A stretch of 64,000 bases of DNA, taken from Spirulina subsalsa FACHB-351. GTDB taxonomy: Bacteria > Cyanobacteriota > Cyanobacteriia > Cyanobacteriales > Spirulinaceae. Of the stretch, positions 54,656-63,909 are shown piece after piece. The notes under the pieces were generated by a model. That model was not told where the DNA came from and made no database searches. It was given only the letters and a program-made list of their open reading frames with translations. Position 1 is the first letter of the stretch. Each line of letters begins with the position of its first letter. A program made the translations under genes and the position numbers. The stretch covers positions 1 through 64,000 of the forward strand of contig NZ_JAIHOM010000009.1 of NCBI RefSeq assembly GCF_026130165.1, given 5' to 3'.

Positions 54656-57142
54656 GTGCTATTGCAAACAAAACCCTCGGTGCAACTGGTTGACACCGAA
54701 ACTCACAAACTGATTGACTGGGTGAACCAAGTAGAACAATCGGATCAGACGATTTTTGAGAAATCCCAGATGTTAGCCACGAAACTGGGCGCTCATTATC
54801 GCCCTGATGGCCTCGTGGAAATTGGCTTTTGGACTCCCTTGTTGATTGCGCAGGTGATGCGCAAAATGGAGATTTATCTAGAAGTTTTAACACCGATTGA
54901 TCCCATTGATCTGCGGGCAACAGAACAGATTGTGCATTTTCGGCGCGATCGCATTAACCTCATCCAACAAGGCGAATTTCACTGGGGCGTTGTAGAAGGG
55001 ATGAATCCCGGCAGTCGCGACCAAATTGGCTCATTCTACTGGTTACGCTACATCGACCAAAACGACCAATTACAAGCCATTCGCGACCCCTTAGCCTATT
55101 CCCTCCCCTACGGAGTCTTTGCACCAGCCGAACTCTATGATATGGCCAGTTTACAACGGGAACGGGGGGATCTCGACTATATCCGTCGCACTAGCGCCTC
55201 TGCTTTGCCAGATAATAACCAATTAGCCCTAGCCAAGGCAACACCCCGCATCCCTCGGGTACGCGCCCCCCATAATATCCTACAACTCCACATCGGCACA
55301 GCGTCGGCCGAGGGAACAATGGAAGGATTAACCCAGCTTTATCAAACCATCTCCGATAAGTTATCGGCTGGGATTCCCCTCACTCCAACCGAGGAAAACT
55401 ATATCGGTTATGATGCGGTGCAGTTTCTGCCCACGGAACCCACCATTGAATATCGGGATGAGTACAGTCCCGAAAGTGAGTTTTTCTCCTTCATGGGGGC
55501 GAAGGAGGATATCCTCACCATCGAGTTAACTAAACCCCACACCCAAGACTGGGGTTATGATGTACCGATTTTAGGCTCTAGCACAACCAATCCGGCACTT
55601 TTGGGCAGTTTACGACCCGATGAGGTGATTGATCTCATTTCCACCCTGCATAATTTCGCCACTGGTCCGATTCAGGTGATTTATGATTTGGTCTACGGTC
55701 ACGCAGACAACCAATCGGAATTATTACTCTCCCGTCAATTCCTGAAAGGACCGAATATGTACGGTCAGGATTTAAACCATCAATTCCCCATGGTGCGGTC
55801 AATTTTCTTGGAAATGCAGCGTCGGAAAATTAACACCGGGGCGGATGGAATCCGAGTCGATGGCGGACAAGATTTCCGCTTTTTTAATCCTCTCACCGGA
55901 CGGGTAGAATATGATGATGCTTACCTGTTGGCTATGAGTGATTTAGTCCAAGAAATTGAGGGCTGCCAACGGTTATTATTTACCATCTATGAGGACGGTC
56001 GTCCTTGGCCTCAAGAGGGGTGGGAAGAGATTTCAACGTATCGAGAATTGATTGAGCTTAAACCGGATTCTTATCAGTGGGGACCCTTGATTTTTGCCCA
56101 TAATACCCCTACATTAAAAGGGTTTTGGGAGCGTAAATGGCGCAGAGTTTGCGAGGTCATTTATCAAGGAGAAAATTGGATCACAGGCTGCGCCAATCAT
56201 GACACGGTACGGCGGGGGAATCAAGTCGATCCCGAGGCTGATATTAACTGGAATTTGGGGCATAATTTAGCCCAAGTGTTGCGCAATGCTTACGATAACC
56301 AGGCGGTGACGCTGTGGGTTTATGGCTTTAGTCCGGGCTTGCCCATGGACTTTATTAATGCCACAATGCACGCCCCTTGGATGTTTTTTAGGAATACTGA
56401 TGAACGGTATGGGGTGAAAGTAGTTTCGGAGGAAATTGGCTTTTTGGACTGGCAAATTACCCCAGAAATTTATCAAAAAAGAAACCATTTCACTCGCTTG
56501 AAACATTTAGGGTTTAAACGCCTAGATGATGTGCGGGATTTTGGCAAAGCCCTGCAAAGCATTATGGAACAGAAAGATTACAATATTTCTGAGGTGGTTA
56601 AAGCGGTGCGCCTATGTATGGAGGGTCAAGAGGAAGCTTGTGAAATCCCCAAAATTAAAACCCTCAATCGTTCAGGAATGTTGCGCTTTTTGGGTAAGTT
56701 AGATTTAGACCGTTTAAAGTCTTTTGCTCGCCTGTTTATGGAAGATTGTTATGAGATTTGTAACGTCTCTCATTATAGCCAAAATTTGAAGCCAGAACAG
56801 ACGCAATTTAATCTGAGTTTGCGCAATTTCCGCCATCAACATCCCTGGTTACGTCGCAATTTAGCGGGGATGGATCAGTTTAATAAACACAGTGAAGAAA
56901 ATGCCACGGTGTTTTACGGGGTGCGTAGTAATCCTGAACAAGTTGAGGATTCTGTCCTGATGGTTGCCCATATGGGTGGAGATCCGGTAACAGTGGAATT
57001 GGAGGAATGGTTACAAGTGGAAACCAGTCAGTGGGAAGTAGCGATCGCCTCCCCCGGTTTTCATCTGAAAAACCCGAAAAAGTTCAAACTCAAGGACTCC
57101 CAAGGGGTTTTATTGCGACCGTCCCTAAGCACTTCCGCTTAA
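54656..57142 (+). CDS. GH13-type glycosidase, probable glucosylglycerol hydrolase
   Basis: An 828-residue cytoplasmic glycosidase starting with GTG. All four alpha-amylase-family motifs are visible: DLVYGHADNQ (region I), GADGIRVDGGQDF (region II, nucleophile Asp), FTIYEDGRPWP (region III, acid Glu) and CANHDTVRRG (region IV, transition-state Asp). The N-terminal part (about 1-200) is typical of a cyanobacterial group to which the glucosylglycerol hydrolase of Synechocystis (gghA) belongs; that enzyme degrades the compatible solute glucosylglycerol after salt downshift. The specific substrate is inferred from memory of the family. The synthesis genes ggpS/ggpP are not in the window. Confidence 0.78.
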   Translation: MLLQTKPSVQLVDTETHKLIDWVNQVEQSDQTIFEKSQMLATKLGAHYRPDGLVEIGFWTPLLIAQVMRKMEIYLEVLTPIDPIDLRATEQIVHFRRDRINLIQQGEFHWGVVEGMNPGSRDQIGSFYWLRYIDQNDQLQAIRDPLAYSLPYGVFAPAELYDMASLQRERGDLDYIRRTSASALPDNNQLALAKATPRIPRVRAPHNILQLHIGTASAEGTMEGLTQLYQTISDKLSAGIPLTPTEENYIGYDAVQFLPTEPTIEYRDEYSPESEFFSFMGAKEDILTIELTKPHTQDWGYDVPILGSSTTNPALLGSLRPDEVIDLISTLHNFATGPIQVIYDLVYGHADNQSELLLSRQFLKGPNMYGQDLNHQFPMVRSIFLEMQRRKINTGADGIRVDGGQDFRFFNPLTGRVEYDDAYLLAMSDLVQEIEGCQRLLFTIYEDGRPWPQEGWEEISTYRELIELKPDSYQWGPLIFAHNTPTLKGFWERKWRRVCEVIYQGENWITGCANHDTVRRGNQVDPEADINWNLGHNLAQVLRNAYDNQAVTLWVYGFSPGLPMDFINATMHAPWMFFRNTDERYGVKVVSEEIGFLDWQITPEIYQKRNHFTRLKHLGFKRLDDVRDFGKALQSIMEQKDYNISEVVKAVRLCMEGQEEACEIPKIKTLNRSGMLRFLGKLDLDRLKSFARLFMEDCYEICNVSHYSQNLKPEQTQFNLSLRNFRHQHPWLRRNLAGMDQFNKHSEENATVFYGVRSNPEQVEDSVLMVAHMGGDPVTVELEEWLQVETSQWEVAIASPGFHLKNPKKFKLKDSQGVLLRPSLSTSA

Positions 57143-57201
57143 ACCTGTGAAATCTGGGATTGTTTGTTCCGCCAATAATCCCAATTCACAACCCGCTAGA
57201 T

Positions 57202-57963
57202 GTTTTAATAAAATGTTGCTTCCTCCCTTGCAGGGAGGAGATGAATAGCAACCAATAAACAAACTGAGCGATCGCGAATCCTCGGATGAGCAGGTACAAT
57301 GTGATCGGCAACAGCAAATCAAGATAATGTATAAGGCATACAAGTATCGCATCTACCCAACCGACGACCAAAAAGTGTCTCTCGCCAAGGCCTTTGGATG
57401 CTGTCGTTGGTATTGGAATTTTGCACTCAACCTATGCCAAGAAACCTATCTCAAGACAGGCAAGGGATTATCTCGTGGATATATCCAGAGTCTGTTGCCG
57501 GGGTTCAAAAAGGAATACCCTTGGCTAAGGGATGCCTATTCCCAGTCCTTGCAAGTTGTTGCTCTCAATCTTTCCACTGCCGACAAAAACTGCTTTGAGA
57601 AGCGGGCGCAATTGCCCCGTTTCACGTCAAAGCATGGTCGGCAGTCATTAAGTTATCCCGCCAACGTTAAGTTTGAGGGAGACTCTATCAAACTACCGGG
57701 GAAGATTGGGCTAGTCTACTGCCATCGTCATCGAGCATTGGAAGGGACAATCAAAACTGTCACTGTCTCCAAACATGCTGATGGACAATACTATGCGGCA
57801 CAAAATATCAGAAATGAAGCCTTGCGGATCTTGTCGTTGGGAACCAGCGATACTGCCTGGGGAGGGAGTGTAAGACAACCTGGCAAAACATCGGTTTTGT
57901 TAGATGCAGTTCCCGTTGAATCAGGAAGCCCCATCCTCGCCAACGGCAGGGTGGGGTAGTTCA
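57202..57963 (+). mobile_element. Internally deleted copy of the 16.7-kb IS200/IS605-type element
   Basis: Both ends match the intact copy at 16678-18024: left GTTTTAATAAAATGTTGCT and hairpin CCTCCC-ttgca-GGGAGG, right GAAGCCCCATCC...GGGTGGGGTAGTTCA ending at 57963. It lacks a 9-bp stretch (GAATTCCCC) before the left hairpin and 576 bp of coding sequence corresponding to 17282-17857. It is inserted between the GH13 gene and the glycosidase at 58004, ending 40 bp before that gene's start codon. Confidence 0.88.
57327..57959 (+). pseudogene. TnpB derivative with RuvC and zinc-finger core deleted in frame
   Basis: The open frame encodes 210 residues: the first 157 of TnpB (YKAYKYRIYPTDDQ through DGQYYA) joined in frame to the last 53 (AQNIRNEALRIL through ILANGRVG). 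The missing 192 residues include catalytic D180, E264, D344/D346 and all four zinc-finger cysteines of the intact copy, so it cannot cut DNA. The N-terminal domain, the start, and the 3' region that forms the omega RNA are preserved without stop codons or frameshifts. Differences outside the deletion are few. It is most simply a dead copy; a nuclease-free RNA-guided binding role is conceivable but unproven. Confidence 0.85.
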
Positions 57964-58003
57964 TTTTAGAGAAGATCGACAGATACACAGGAGTGAGTGA
58001 GCT

Positions 58004-60793
58004 TTGAGTCTTGGTTTTCGTGCAGAACACCCCGTTTCCTCCTCTGGAGTTGACCTCCAGACCCCCCAAACGGGTTCTCGAATCAGAAGCGTTCTCTTAA
58101 CGGCTGCGATCGCCGTCGGATTTTACGCCCTCCCCCTTGAAGCGTTAGCCCAAGGGCAACGTATTGCCGTAGTGAGAAGTCCAGAAAATGTCAGACAATG
58201 GCCTGGCATTACCCAACGTCTGCAACAGGTGGGCGTAGATTACTGTATATTAGACCTCTCAGAAGTCCAAGCCGGGCCAACTCTCCAACAGGTGGGGGTG
58301 TTAGTCTTACCCAATCTGGAAACTCTAACGGGATCTCAAGTCACCACCTTGGATAGTTGGGTGAGAAATGGGGGCAAAGTTATAGTCACAGGACCCACGG
58401 GAAGCTTATCCCAGCCGGAAGTGCGATCGCAACTGCGCACCCTCCTCGGCGCTTACTGGGGTTTCCCCCTCACCAGTCCTTCTACCCTCCAACTGAACCC
58501 CATCGCCCAAACCGCTTGGCGCAGTTCTGACCCCCTCTCCAGCACCCTCCGGGGCGGAGTTATTATCCCCGCCAGTCGAGAGAGTCAAACCGTCGCCGTT
58601 TGGCAAGCCGACGGCACCCCCCCCGCCGTCGTCACCACCCGAGAAATTACCTTTTTCGGTTGGCGCTGGGGCAGTGACGAAGTGGCCACCGTAGACCTCG
58701 ATAGCGCTTGGTTACAGGCCGCCCTCCAACGTTACGGCACCACCCCCGCCCCTAGCTCCTTCACCGCTCAATCCTGCACCGGAGGACGGGGAGCCGCCCA
58801 ACTGCCCCCCTCCCCAACCCAAACAACCCCCACAGCCGGACGACCCACCACAGAACGTCCCACCATTGCCCAAACCAGCACCAGCGCCCGTCCCCCGGCA
58901 ACAACCGCCGCCCCACCCCCAGTTCCCCTAGCTCCCCCGGTGCAAACCGCCCAGAACCTGCCAGAGGACGATGACGCGCCCTTTACCCCCCCACCCCGTC
59001 GATTTGACCCCAACCGACCCGGCACCCTTGCCCCAGCCGAAATTCGGGCAATGCAGGCTGATTTAGAACGATTAGTGGGACGGTATGAAAGCGCCCAACT
59101 AAGCGCCCAAGCTACCCAAGGGGACCTGAGCGGCACCCTCAGCCAAGCCATCGAACAATCCCTAAACGGTCGCGCCAATACTCAGTTCGCTTCCACCCAA
59201 CTGGCCGCCGCCCCCATGACTAACGCCCGTCAAGGCTTGACTAACTTCCAGAACTATGTGGCACAAGGGGACTATAACCAAGCCCGGGAACAGTGGCGAC
59301 TCACCCAAGGCTATATCTGGGATAATTACCCCATCTCAGGGGTGATTCAAACCCCCGAAACCCGGGCCATGTGGTTAGATCGGGGGAGTATTGTCCGCGC
59401 TGGGTCTGAGGCAGGTTTAGCCCGCATCTTTGACCGTCTCGCCAATGCGGGGATTAATACGGTATTCTTTGAAACCCTCAACGCCAGTTATCCCATTTAT
59501 CCCAGTAGCGTTGCCCCAGAACAAAACCCCCTCACTCAAGGCTGGGATCCCCTAGCCTCAGCCGTCAAGCTCGCCCATGAACGGGGGATGGAACTACACG
59601 CTTGGGTCTGGATTTTTGCGGCGGCCAACCAACGCCATAATATTCTGTTACGCCAACCCCCGGAATACCTCGGCCCCGTTCTCACTCGTAATCCCCAGTG
59701 GGCCAGTTTGGATAGACAGGGAAATGTTTTTAAACCCAATACCCGGAAAGCCTTTTTTGACCCCGCTAATCCAGAAGTTCGGGCTTACTTACTGTCTATT
59801 GTGGATGAAATAGCCACCAAATATGATGTAGATGGAATTCATTTAGACTATATTCGCTATCCCTTCCAAGATCCTCGGGTCAATCAAACTCATGGTTACG
59901 GGATTGCCGGACGGACGCGCTTCCGCCAATTAACAGGGGTGGATCCTGCCACCCTCACCCCCAGTCATCCTCTCTGGAATCAGTGGACTCAGTTCCGTAT
60001 CCAACAGGTGGATCAGTTTGTGGCGGAAACTTCGGAGTTGTTGAAACGCAAACACCCGGATCTGATTCTCTCGGGTGCGGTGTTCCCCCTCCCGACTCAG
60101 GAACGCCTATCGCGCTTACAACAAAACTGGGAGGGCTGGATTCAACAGGGGCAGATTGATTTATTAGTGCCGATGACCTATGCCCGGGACACGGACAGCT
60201 TTGAACAGTTGACCGAACCGTTGTTTAATCGGGGGATGACGGGGGCGACGCTGGTTTTACCGGGGATTCGGCTGTTGGGTTTACCAACGATGGTTACGGT
60301 GGATCAAATGCAGCACACGCGCAACTCTCCTACGGGAGGTTATGCCCTATTTGCGGCGCAGAATTTGAGTCTAAATTTGCAGCAGGTTTTGCGTCAAAGT
60401 CAAGGTCAACTCGGACGAGGCCGCCCTCCAGCGTTAATCCCCCATCGTTCGCCCTTTAAGGCGGCTCAAGGGCGTTATGATGCTCTACAACGGGAATGGC
60501 AGTTTTTGGTGAGTCAGAACCGTTTACCGATGGAAGAACGGCAGATGCGGGAGTGGGGACGACAATCGGCCGCCGTTGCGATCGCCTTAGAAGAATTAGC
60601 CGCCCGTCCTTCCGCCCCCAACTTAAATCGCGCTCGTTCGGAATTAACCACCTTCCAGCGTCAATTCGGCTCTTGGATGCAGCAATATGGCCAACAGTCC
60701 CCCTATCAAGTCCAAGCTTGGCAAAATCGGTTAGTGAGTATTGATGTTTTATTGCGCTATGGTGAACAAGTGGAATTAAGACGGGGACGGTAA
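58004..60793 (+). CDS. Secreted family-10-like glycoside hydrolase (GHL10/DUF187 type)
   Basis: A 929-residue exported protein with a TTG start preceded by ACAGGAGTGAG. A signal or anchor segment lies at about 30-50 (VLLTAAIAVGFYALPLEALAQ). An N-terminal flavodoxin-like or DUF4350-like domain (about 52-255) is followed by a Pro/Thr/Ala-rich linker (about 260-340) and a helical stretch. The GHL10 TIM barrel (about 455-790) includes GINTVFFETLN, ERGMELHAWVWIFAAN-like sequence, VDGIHLDYIRYP and LVPMTYARD. Such proteins probably cleave polysaccharide or peptidoglycan at the envelope; substrate unknown. The IS copy ends 40 bp upstream, so its promoter may lie in or beyond that element. Confidence 0.85.
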   Translation: MSLGFRAEHPVSSSGVDLQTPQTGSRIRSVLLTAAIAVGFYALPLEALAQGQRIAVVRSPENVRQWPGITQRLQQVGVDYCILDLSEVQAGPTLQQVGVLVLPNLETLTGSQVTTLDSWVRNGGKVIVTGPTGSLSQPEVRSQLRTLLGAYWGFPLTSPSTLQLNPIAQTAWRSSDPLSSTLRGGVIIPASRESQTVAVWQADGTPPAVVTTREITFFGWRWGSDEVATVDLDSAWLQAALQRYGTTPAPSSFTAQSCTGGRGAAQLPPSPTQTTPTAGRPTTERPTIAQTSTSARPPATTAAPPPVPLAPPVQTAQNLPEDDDAPFTPPPRRFDPNRPGTLAPAEIRAMQADLERLVGRYESAQLSAQATQGDLSGTLSQAIEQSLNGRANTQFASTQLAAAPMTNARQGLTNFQNYVAQGDYNQAREQWRLTQGYIWDNYPISGVIQTPETRAMWLDRGSIVRAGSEAGLARIFDRLANAGINTVFFETLNASYPIYPSSVAPEQNPLTQGWDPLASAVKLAHERGMELHAWVWIFAAANQRHNILLRQPPEYLGPVLTRNPQWASLDRQGNVFKPNTRKAFFDPANPEVRAYLLSIVDEIATKYDVDGIHLDYIRYPFQDPRVNQTHGYGIAGRTRFRQLTGVDPATLTPSHPLWNQWTQFRIQQVDQFVAETSELLKRKHPDLILSGAVFPLPTQERLSRLQQNWEGWIQQGQIDLLVPMTYARDTDSFEQLTEPLFNRGMTGATLVLPGIRLLGLPTMVTVDQMQHTRNSPTGGYALFAAQNLSLNLQQVLRQSQGQLGRGRPPALIPHRSPFKAAQGRYDALQREWQFLVSQNRLPMEERQMREWGRQSAAVAIALEELAARPSAPNLNRARSELTTFQRQFGSWMQQYGQQSPYQVQAWQNRLVSIDVLLRYGEQVELRRGR

Positions 60794-60806
60794 ACTGTTC
60801 CGTTCG

Positions 60807-60939
60807 TAAGGGAACAGGGAATAGGGAATAGGGAATTGATAATTGATAATTGACAATTGACAATTATTCCCGACTCCCCCTGCTCCCCCTCTCCCCTGCT
60901 CCCCTGCTCCCGACTCCCCAAGTTATTCGGCAAACCCTA
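60807..60939. mobile_element. MITE-like element after the family-10-like glycosidase
   Basis: It runs from TA-AGGGAACAGGGAATAGGG (60807) to AGTTATTCGGCAAACCC-TA (to 60939), 133 bp. It contains GGAATTGATAATTGATAATTG steps and a CT block of six CTGCTCCC/CCTCTCCC units. The right terminus matches AGGGTTTGCNGAATAACT in inverse orientation; the left is degenerate. There is no coding capacity. Confidence 0.65.
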
Positions 60940-61225
60940 AATGGGGGGCTAAAGCCCAACAACGAACCCCTTGTAGAGTACGTCAGAAACATTAATCCTG
61001 ACTCACCCTTTTTGACCCATCTCCAATCCCTCCTCCCCCCTTGTCCTACCGACGATTCGCGCAAGTCCCCCCCAGAGCGAACCGGATTTTTTGGTCAAGA
61101 AAAATAAAACGAGCGCGTGCAAAATCCGGAAGAAGGTCATACAATGAGCAAAAATTAGCTACTGGCTGAATTTAAATTCAGTCTGTATTATGTTTGTGGT
61201 TGTGTGGCGTAGCTGAGGAGTTGGC
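60940..61225. other. Non-coding region upstream of the class A PBP gene
   Basis: 286 bp with no supportable gene. It should carry the promoter of the PBP gene at 61226, whose ribosome-binding site is GAGGAG near 61215. No convincing hexamers were recognised. Confidence 0.4.
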
Positions 61226-63868
61226 GTGTCAAAGTTCATCCAAAAGCCGAAAGGTCAAGTCAATTCATTACAGAATGGCTCCAGTTCAATCGGGATGCCA
61301 CCCCTGTCGAGTCCATCGAAGACAGGGAAATCTAAAGTTGGCAAGTCTGTGGCTGGAAAAGCTCAGGAACAAAAATCGACCTCTACTGTTTCTGTGCCGT
61401 CTCCAGTGATGACCTCAACTCAAGGCCAAGACCTAGCTTCCCCCTCCTCGATTCCCTCGGGAAATGAAGCTTCTTCTAAGGGGATGAGGACACAACTCAC
61501 GACCTTAGCCCGTCGTCCTTGGCTGTGGGGCGCTGCGATCGCCGCATTAGGTCTGGGAGGAGCAACAGCCTACGGTTATCAAGTGTGGACAACCGTTGAA
61601 AGTTTATTGCCGGAATCGGTCGATCGGGTCTTGACCTATTCCCGAGAAGAAACCATTACCGTTAAAGCCTCAGATGGCACCGTATTACAGGAAATCGGAC
61701 CCGTTACCCACGAAAAACTGAAGATTTCCGAAATTCCCAACTTAGTGGTTCAAGCCTTTATAGCCAGCGAAGATCGACGGTTTTTAGAACATGATGGGGT
61801 AGACCCCCAAGGGATCTTACGGGCAAGTTTAGCCAACTTACGAGCCGGGCGAGTGGTGGAAGGGGGAAGTACCATCACCCAACAACTGAGCCGCATTGTC
61901 TTTTTAAGTCAAGATCGGGATATGACCCGCAAACTCAAAGAAATGCGCATCGCCCAGAAAGTTGAGGACGAGTTTAATAAAGAACAAATTTTAGAACGGT
62001 ATCTCAATCTGGTTTATTTGGGCTCCGGGGCCTACGGAGTCGCCGATGCCGCTTGGGTTTATTTTGGCAAAACGGTTAAAGAATTAACCCTCGAAGAAGT
62101 CGCCACCCTCGCTGGAATTACCCCCGCCCCCAGTCGCTATTCGCCCATTCAAAATCCTGAAGTAGCCACCCGCCAACGGAATCGAGTGTTAGAACGAATG
62201 CGGGATACGGGGTTTATTAGTGCAGGACAAGCGGCGATCGCCATTTCCTCCCCCTTGAATCTGAATCCCCAAGAACCGAAACGTTTATACCGCAAAGTTC
62301 CCTACTTCACCGACTACATTCAAGAAGAACTGAGAACCATCCTCACCCCCGAACAAATGGTCAAAGGGGGTTTAGTTGTAGAAACCACCATCAATATGGA
62401 ATGGCAACAGGCCGCCGAAGATGCTGTAGCTAAAGCCGTTGCCCGGTACGGAGACGCTCAACGCTTCTCCCAAGCCTCCCTAGTCGCCGTTGACCCTAAA
62501 ACCGGAGCGATTCGGGCAATGGTCGGCGGGAAAGACTATTTCAACAAAGACGAAAACGGGGAATTTAACCGAGTGACCCAAGCCAAACGTCAGCCGGGGT
62601 CAGCCTTTAAGCCCTTTGTCTATGCGGCGGCGATCGCCTCGGGAACCTCCCCCTACAAAACCATTCTCGACGCGCCCTACGTTGTCGATGGTTACGAACC
62701 CAAAAACTACAACGACACCTATCGCGACTATATCAACCTACAACAGGCCCTCGCCCAATCTGCCAACGTTCCCGCCGTTCGTCTGTTAGTGGATGTCGGT
62801 TGGAATCCCGTGATTCAAATTGCCCGCAACATGGGCATTCAGTCCGAACTCAAACCCACCTACTCCCTCGCCTTGGGAGCATCCGAAGTCACCCTCTTAG
62901 AACTGACCAGCGCCTACGGAGCCTTTGCCAACGAAGGGCAACACCATAAAGGACACGGCATCAGTCGCATCCTCAACCAAGAAGGCGAGGTCATCTATCA
63001 GGCTAAAGACGAAGCCGAAAAAGCCCTAGACCCCGATTCCGCCAACATCATGAACTGGATGTTACAGTCCGTCGTAACCCAAGGCACGGGCAGCCCCGCC
63101 CGTCTCGGGGACCGTCCAGTAGCCGGGAAAACCGGAACCTCCGACGAGTACCGCGATCTGTGGTTTGTGGGTTATATCCCCCAACTCACCGCCGGAGTGT
63201 GGCTCGGCAACGACAACAACGAACCCACCCGAGGTTCCAGTGGGACAGCCGCCCAAGTTTGGCAAGACTTCATGGCACGGGTCACAGAAACCGTCCCCCC
63301 CGAAGAATTCCCCGACCGACCTCAACAATTGAGTGGTCGCACCGCCTTCATCGAGGCCGAACCCCTCAAACCCAAACAGAGTTTCTATCGCCGGGTACCC
63401 GTGGCACAACAACAACAGCCCGCCCGTCAAGCCTCTACTCGTCGTCAGACCCAAACGACCACCCAAAGCAGTCCCCAGCGTCGGGCTGCGACCCCGGCTG
63501 CTGCGCCCAGTCGTCCCGCACCAGCCCAACAACCCGCCCGGCGACAAGCCGCCAGTCCGCCACCGCGTCCCGCGCAACCCGCCCGGCAACCCGCACCTCA
63601 ACGGACTCGGACTCAAACCACAGCCCCAGCCCCCCAACGTAGCACCGCCCCCGCTCGTCAGTCAGCCCCAGCACCCGCTCGTCAGTCGGCTCCCGCCCCG
63701 GCTCGTCAGGCCGCCCCAGCCCGTCCCGCTCCGGCCGCCCCAGCCCCGGCTCCAGCCCCAGCCCAACCTCAAACCCCACGGTTAAACAAACCGGCTCCGG
63801 CTGCTGCCCCCGCCCCCGCTCCGGCTGCTGCCCCCGCTCCTGAGTTGTATAAACCGCCCAAAGATTAA
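61226..63868 (+). CDS. Class A penicillin-binding protein (PBP1A-type transglycosylase/transpeptidase)
   Basis: An 880-residue bifunctional peptidoglycan synthase with a GTG start preceded by GAGGAG. The cytoplasmic N-terminus (about 1-97) is Ser/Lys-rich, and one membrane anchor spans about 99-119. GT51 domain: ASEDRRFLEHDGVD (catalytic E182) and GGSTITQQL. Transpeptidase domain: active-site S459 in QPGSAFKPF (SxxK), SAN at 512-514 and KTGTS at 635-639. The last 170 residues are an Ala/Pro/Gln/Arg low-complexity tail (PAPARQSAPAPARQ repeats), probably lying across the periplasm. Catalytic motifs are complete. Cyanobacteria have several class A PBPs, so no gene symbol is assigned. Confidence 0.93.
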   Translation: MSKFIQKPKGQVNSLQNGSSSIGMPPLSSPSKTGKSKVGKSVAGKAQEQKSTSTVSVPSPVMTSTQGQDLASPSSIPSGNEASSKGMRTQLTTLARRPWLWGAAIAALGLGGATAYGYQVWTTVESLLPESVDRVLTYSREETITVKASDGTVLQEIGPVTHEKLKISEIPNLVVQAFIASEDRRFLEHDGVDPQGILRASLANLRAGRVVEGGSTITQQLSRIVFLSQDRDMTRKLKEMRIAQKVEDEFNKEQILERYLNLVYLGSGAYGVADAAWVYFGKTVKELTLEEVATLAGITPAPSRYSPIQNPEVATRQRNRVLERMRDTGFISAGQAAIAISSPLNLNPQEPKRLYRKVPYFTDYIQEELRTILTPEQMVKGGLVVETTINMEWQQAAEDAVAKAVARYGDAQRFSQASLVAVDPKTGAIRAMVGGKDYFNKDENGEFNRVTQAKRQPGSAFKPFVYAAAIASGTSPYKTILDAPYVVDGYEPKNYNDTYRDYINLQQALAQSANVPAVRLLVDVGWNPVIQIARNMGIQSELKPTYSLALGASEVTLLELTSAYGAFANEGQHHKGHGISRILNQEGEVIYQAKDEAEKALDPDSANIMNWMLQSVVTQGTGSPARLGDRPVAGKTGTSDEYRDLWFVGYIPQLTAGVWLGNDNNEPTRGSSGTAAQVWQDFMARVTETVPPEEFPDRPQQLSGRTAFIEAEPLKPKQSFYRRVPVAQQQQPARQASTRRQTQTTTQSSPQRRAATPAAAPSRPAPAQQPARRQAASPPPRPAQPARQPAPQRTRTQTTAPAPQRSTAPARQSAPAPARQSAPAPARQAAPARPAPAAPAPAPAPAQPQTPRLNKPAPAAAPAPAPAAAPAPELYKPPKD

Positions 63869-63893
63869 TTCAGGGTTAAGACCGGAAAGCTCA

Positions 63894-63909
63894 CCCCACT
63901 TAAGTGGGG
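63894..63909 (+). terminator. Palindrome after the PBP gene
   Basis: CCCCACTTAAGTGGGG is a perfect 16-bp palindrome 26 bp after the PBP stop. It is followed by CTTGCTGAAAAAAAAC rather than a T run, so termination on the plus strand is doubtful. Its right half is also the start of the MITE-like terminus at 63905. Confidence 0.35.

Noticed and set aside
63062-63785. Frames on both strands over the PBP tail
   Set aside because: The GC-rich Pro/Ala repeat keeps alternative frames open; the PBP frame carries all the functional motifs.
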